From: Spirogloea muscicola | Lineage: Eukaryota; Streptophyta; Zygnematophyceae; Spirogloeales; Spirogloeaceae | NCBI GenBank assembly: GCA_009602725.1 | Contig: WELB01000092.1 | Coordinates: 278,459-291,443, forward strand | DNA length: 12,985 bases | Direction: 5' to 3' | Shown here: positions 1-12,985 of the stretch, piece after piece | How positions within the stretch are numbered: position 1 is the first letter of the stretch | Layout: each line of letters begins with the position of its first letter | Notes under the pieces: model-generated | Told to the model about the DNA's origin: nothing | Seen by the model: only the letters and a program-made list of their open reading frames with translations | Databases searched by the model: none | Program-made: the position numbers and the translations under genes

Positions 1-280
1 CCCCCCATCCCCCCAACTCTCTCACGCGCACAAGTGTACCCTTGCGGGCTTACCGCCCTCCGGCCCAGTCCCACTCTCTCCCACCTCCCCGTCGCCCTCC
101 CTATCCTTCTTCCCTCCATGCCCTCCCTCGCTTCCCTCGTCCTTCCTCTCCCCTCCCCTTCCCAAATGCGGCTGCTGATATCAAAAGGGCGGCCTTCTCT
201 CCCGCTCTCCTGCGCTCCACTTCAAGCGGCACCCTAGCGGCACCCTCTCTGCTGACACGGCGGGCCCGGCTGCGGCGCAG
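1..280. other. Pyrimidine-rich non-coding stretch left of the first recognised exon
   Basis: About 60-165 is almost all C and T on the + strand, and 190-220 is similar. Short open frames run through it, but their translations are Pro/Ser/Leu-rich and match nothing expected upstream of the methyltransferase exon. That family needs some 60 more N-terminal residues, ending in a motif like E-I-G-V-Q, and I cannot find these here. The likeliest reading is the 3' part of an intron ending with the CAG at 278-280, but a 5' leader is also possible. No promoter element is recognisable. Confidence 0.4.
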
Positions 281-1234
281 AGCGGCGGGTCCATGCTGAT
301 GTGGAAGGACTACTTTGGGCCGGACGCGACCGTCGTGGGCGTGGACCTCGACGAGCGGTGCCGGCGGTTCGACGACCCCGCGGGCCGCGTCCGCATCCTC
401 ATCGGCTCCCAGGCCAACCGCACGTTCCTGCGCGAGGTCGCCGCCGCCGTCGGCCCCATCGACATCCTCGTCGACGACGGCGGTCCACCTCCACGACGCC
501 CCTCTATAATCCCACATCCGCATGTGACAGCTGTACTATAAACTGAAACCAGACCTGTAACAGTGGCTCGTTCAGTACTAGTAAGCTCAAACAACCCAAA
601 GAGTTGCTTCTCCATGAGTACATCCAATTACTTACGGCTTTCGGGAGGGCACTCGGTGGTCAATTACTCAACGAAGTGTTAGTGGACAGTGAGCCTCACA
701 GCACGCATGCGGCTGCAGGGCACAAGCCGGCCATGCAGATTGCGACGTTCGAGGAGCTGTATCCGGCGATCAGGCCCGACGGCGGCGTGTACGTGTGCGA
801 GGACATGCACACGTCCTACTGGCCGGCATTCGACGGCGGCCTGCGCCGCAGCGGCACGTTCGTCGAGTACGCCAAGGGCTTGGTCGATCGCATCAACGGC
901 TTCCAGGGCGCCATGTGGTCGTCCATGATGCCGGGGCGCAGCCAGGGCCACCCCCCGCGTGCCGCTGTCCTGGAGCCCGACGACTTCACGCGCTCCACGT
1001 ACACCGCCCTCTTCTACGACAGGTGCGCCGCCGGTGCCTGTCTCACCCCGCAGGATCACCGCGCGCTCGCGTCTTGAGCTGCTGTGCTTCATGCAAAGGG
1101 CGTGCTCATGCGCTGGCAGCGCCTGTGATGCTGCGGCGAGCAGCATGCTGGTGATCGAGAAGCAGCTGCGGGGCGAGCCGAAGCTGATCACCGCCGGGAA
1201 CCAGCGCTTCCGCTGGCAAGAGAAGAGCGCGTAG
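281..1234 (+). CDS. Class I SAM-dependent O-methyltransferase, MycE/ElmMIII-like (5' partial, 3 visible exons)
   Basis: Exons are 281-482, 719-1022 and 1144-1234 (TAG 1232-1234); introns are 483-718 and 1023-1143. The visible part is 198 residues. It resembles bacterial sugar O-methyltransferases such as the macrolide enzyme MycE: SGGSMLMWKDYF at the start, a SAM-binding strand VVGVDLD (residues 18-24), DILVDDGGH (61-69), MQIATFEELYP, the signature EDMHTSYW (95-102), GTFVEYAKGLVDR, DDFTRST and FYDSMLVIEK. In MycE, as I recall it, an Asp and a Glu-Asp pair bind Mg2+ and a His three residues after the Asp is catalytic. Here D66, H69 and E95-D96 fit that pattern, with H69 brought into place by splicing. 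The phases (1, then 2) join exactly. The first intron has a weak donor (GTCCAC). Third codon positions are strongly G/C. The N-terminus is missing at the left edge. Substrate unknown, perhaps a sugar or glycoside. A decaying copy is possible but no stop or frameshift is seen. Confidence 0.85.
483..718 (+). other. Intron in the methyltransferase gene with a non-consensus donor
   Basis: The donor reads GGCG|GTCCAC and the acceptor GGCTGCAG|GG. Only this pairing joins the DDG of the first exon to the H-K-P-A-M-Q-I of the second in frame. The acceptor is typical of this window; the donor is not, since most others here are GTGAG, GTAAG or GTACT. The interior is AT-richer than the flanking exons and has stops in all frames. 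Confidence 0.65.
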
Positions 1235-1272
1235 GCTCCTCTCCAAGACGGGCAAGTGCGACTCTGCCTGTG

Positions 1273-1291
1273 CCGCCACTGCCAGTGGCGG
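1273..1291 (+). repeat. Perfect inverted repeat (hairpin) in the presumed 3' UTR of the methyltransferase gene
   Basis: The sequence CCGCCACTG-C-CAGTGGCGG is a perfect 9-bp inverted repeat around one central base. As RNA it would fold as an 8-bp GC-rich stem with a 3-nt loop, 38 nt after the stop codon. It could affect 3' end processing or stability; nothing else supports a function. Confidence 0.55.
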
Positions 1292-1539
1292 TGGTGCGCC
1301 AGCCGCCCTGCCCAGCGGCAACCGCAGAGCTCTCAACCGTCAGCGCCTCCCAGTTCTACGCGTGATTGCTTGCTCGACCAGCTCCTCCATGGTGTCGCCA
1401 CGCCTGGGCTTCTGCCACGGACGGGGCCATATAAATGCACAGCGTGCCTGAGTGCTCGCCTCGACCAGGCCGACGGCGGCGGTGGATCTCGAGAGGTTCG
1501 GTAGTGGAGCTGCAGCCCCGCCAACCAAAGCTGCCCGCC

Positions 1540-1706
1540 GGACTGCTGCCTCACATTTAGGCGGGAAATTAGTAGGAGCCTGGTTGCAGGTCTTCCTCTG
1601 TATCTTGTTTGACTTCCAATAAATTATTTACTTTCCATGAGCTTTGCTAACAAACTTGATGTCTACCCCTATGGGCTTTGCCCTTGTCAAGCGAGAGTAA
1701 GACGCT
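1540..1706 (+). repeat. Dispersed direct repeat, copy 1
   Basis: It aligns with 1872-2032 over its whole length, starting at GGACTGCTGCCTC and ending at GTCAAGCGAGAGTAAGACGC. Identity is high in blocks (for example GTTGCAGGTCTTCCTC, shared exactly), with several small indels. This copy carries an AATAAA at 1618-1623 that copy 2 lacks. There are no coding motifs or clear terminal inverted repeats. It may be a fragment of a transposable element or of an old tandem array. Confidence 0.85.
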
Positions 1707-1871
1707 TCCAAGAGAGGGCGGTGGCTGGGAGAGGCCAGCCCAGCAAAAGGCATGAACGAAGTTCGAAGGGGCCAGGGAATGCGCTAAAGCACACATGAAA
1801 TCAAGCAGCTAAGAAACACTCAGTAACCCCTGCTAAGCAGCCGCAGGTCAGAGAACCTGGTCTCGTCAAGC

Positions 1872-2032
1872 GGACTGCTGCCTCCACAAGTAGGCCGGAA
1901 ACTAGTAGGGGCCCAGTTGCAGGTCTTCCTCCGTATCTTCTTTGACTTCCGAGTATTCAGTTATTCTTCATGAGCTCTGCTACCAATGCAGGTTTCTGCC
2001 CCTATGCGCATGCCCTCGTCAAGCGAGACGCT
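1872..2032 (+). repeat. Dispersed direct repeat, copy 2
   Basis: This is the partner of 1540-1706, offset by 332 bp in the same orientation. It lacks a 6-nt stretch near its end that copy 1 has (GCGAGACGCT against GCGAGAGTAAGACGCT). Just before it, at 1863-1871, stands TCGTCAAGCG-like sequence resembling the tail of the repeat unit, as if a tail once abutted a head in a tandem array. Confidence 0.85.
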
Positions 2033-2515
2033 GCAGCATTGCACTGACTTGGCTTGCCTTCGACAGCAATTCTGACCAAGCACTATCGGCTGATCTCGCT
2101 GCACAGCCTCATTTCCTGTGCAGTGGCCCATCCACCCTCCTTGCATCTCCACCCGCCTCCCCCGTATGCAATCCCCCAGCCCACCACAAACCCCTTTCCA
2201 CGATGAGTGCTATGTGTACTGCCACCGAGGGCCAGTGAACAAGGCAAGAGGAGAAGAGAGACGGATGACGGGCACGAAGTGTGTCAGGCACCTACCTGCC
2301 TATGGGAAGAGCTCGGCACGAGCTGTAGCGTGGGCTCAAGACGGTGCATTGACGATACTACTCCCTGAGGGCTGTACGCAGGCCTGCTTCAGGCCCACCT
2401 GGGCCAGCCTGTGTGGGGCACTGCCGTAAGTCGGTGAACAAGAAAACTGACGGTGGCCGCATGAGAGGATTTGTGCCACGCATGTGGGCATCCCATCTAT
2501 GACTCGGGTTTTAAC

Positions 2516-12501
<9,986 letters not shown>

Positions 12502-12520
12502 GGCGCCGCGCCGGCCGCCG

Positions 12521-12556
12521 TCAGCGGCGCCGCCGCGCCATGGCTGGCGATGCCAT
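12521..12556 (-). other. Possible 11-codon upstream ORF in the CHD1 5' leader
   Basis: An ATG at 12556 and a second in-frame ATG at 12541 lead to TGA at 12523-12521, giving a short Arg-rich peptide (MASPAMARRRR). The stop is 19 nt before the main ATG and in another frame. If the transcript starts upstream, this could reduce translation of CHD1. It is present in sequence; use is unproven. Confidence 0.4.
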
Positions 12557-12783
12557 GCGCGGGGCGAGGCGGGGTTGGAGATGTGAGCAAACAGTACTGA
12601 GGGGCCCTGGGAGAGGAAGCGGCTGCTGATATGAAAGAATCGGCTGTGAAATGCCAGCCAGATGCATACAGGTGTTCATGACGGAGCCAAAGAGAGAGAA
12701 GGCGCGCGGGGCGCATGAATTGAAAGGGAGGCCAATTCAAGCCAATACATTGTTCAGGCAGAGTCGAGTGCAGACTAAACAAT

Positions 12784-12796
12784 GCTATATAATACG
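12784..12796 (-). promoter_or_regulatory. TATA-like element upstream of CHD1
   Basis: The minus strand reads CCGTATTATATAG, an AT-rich island about 285 bp before the CHD1 start codon, within otherwise mixed sequence. If used as a TATA box, transcription would start near 12755. There is no supporting initiator or other motif, and chance is possible. Confidence 0.2.
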
Positions 12797-12909
12797 GAGA
12801 CCTAATCTAAGGTACCTAAGATGACATTAGTACCCACGGGTGAGCACAAACAAATCTGACAAGCTAACTTGGGGAGCTGGAGCGCCGCCACGAAAGCCGG
12901 AGGCCTGAC

Positions 12910-12955
12910 TTAGAGCGCGCCCTGCACGTTGATGAAGAGCCAATGCTTGCGAGCG
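12910..12955 (-). CDS. Possible terminal exon of a gene cut by the right edge
   Basis: On the minus strand an acceptor-like TTTGCAG (12962-12956) is followed by an open frame reading ARKHWLFINVQGAL and a TAA stop at 12912-12910. Nearly every third codon position is G or C, as expected of coding sequence in this genome, whereas the flanks lose this bias. The frame also stays open to the window edge, so the exon could be longer. I do not recognise the protein. The gene would lie upstream of CHD1 on the same strand, with its stop about 410 bp before the CHD1 ATG. Confidence 0.35.
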
Positions 12956-12985
12956 CTGCAAACTAAGCGAGAGCCGCATTCTATA

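Larger units (their letters stand above)
1235..2515. other. Intergenic region between converging genes; no gene seen
   Basis: It lies between the methyltransferase stop (+) and the CHD1 stop (-), so it must hold both 3' UTRs. Open frames are short, overlap on both strands and show no family motif or codon bias. It contains a hairpin at 1273-1291 and two copies of a dispersed repeat (1540-1706 and 1872-2032). I find no TGTAA, the usual green-algal poly(A) signal, on either strand in the expected orientation. One AATAAA occurs at 1618-1623 on +, inside the first repeat copy. Confidence 0.6.
12502..12909. other. CHD1 5' leader and presumed promoter region
   Basis: The 120 bp next to the CHD1 ATG are very GC- and CpG-rich. 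Farther away the composition drops towards AT-rich. It contains the upstream ORF and TATA-like element listed separately. A minus-strand open frame continues from about 12782 almost to the ATG, but it lacks an ATG start and recognisable motifs, so I treat it as untranslated leader. No other gene is seen. Confidence 0.5.

Noticed and set aside
101-627. Minus-strand open frames across the methyltransferase exon
   Set aside because: They are shadows of GC-rich plus-strand codons, with no recognisable domain.
1942-2429. Short plus- and minus-strand open frames in the intergenic region
   Set aside because: They overlap each other, cross the repeat copy, and show no codon bias, splice pattern or known motif.

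Overview
The window looks like nuclear DNA of an intron-rich eukaryote, most likely a green alga (Chlorophyta, perhaps a trebouxiophyte). The basis is a long gene of 28 short exons with GT-AG introns of 89-309 bp. Its spliced product follows the plant/algal CHD1 (Arabidopsis CHR5) protein from end to end. A second gene has a bacterial-type protein interrupted by introns, as is often seen in algae. The lineage is an inference; no organelle, viral, rRNA, tRNA or CRISPR signal was seen.

Layout from left to right. Positions 1-280 are pyrimidine-rich and probably intron or upstream sequence of the first gene. Positions 281-1234 (+) hold three exons (281-482, 719-1022, 1144-1234) of a class I SAM-dependent O-methyltransferase of the MycE/ElmMIII-like sugar-methyltransferase type. 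Its N-terminal exon(s) lie beyond the left edge. Positions 1235-2515 are intergenic between two converging genes and carry a diverged direct repeat of about 165 bp in two copies, plus a hairpin. Positions 12501-2516 (-) hold a complete CHD1-family chromatin remodeller: 28 exons, 5058 coding nt, 1685 codons plus a stop, with the reading frame kept across all 27 introns. Positions 12502-12909 hold its 5' leader and presumed promoter, including a possible 11-codon upstream ORF. At the right edge, 12955-12910 (-) may be the last exon of another gene.

The remodeller encodes, in order: a very acidic N-terminus, two chromodomains, a bilobed SNF2 ATPase with all helicase motifs intact, a SANT-SLIDE DNA-binding domain, a CHCT (DUF4208) domain, and a basic, poorly conserved tail. 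It should act in the nucleus to space nucleosomes on transcribed genes. The methyltransferase is functionally unrelated. The two genes simply converge, their stop codons about 1.28 kb apart.

I found no convincing new multi-gene system. The points most worth checking are the intron-bearing bacterial-type methyltransferase, whose metal/catalytic motif is completed only by splicing at a non-consensus donor; the 13-bp tandem repeat in the last CHD1 exon; the duplicated short motif bracketing the acidic N-terminus; and the right-edge exon.
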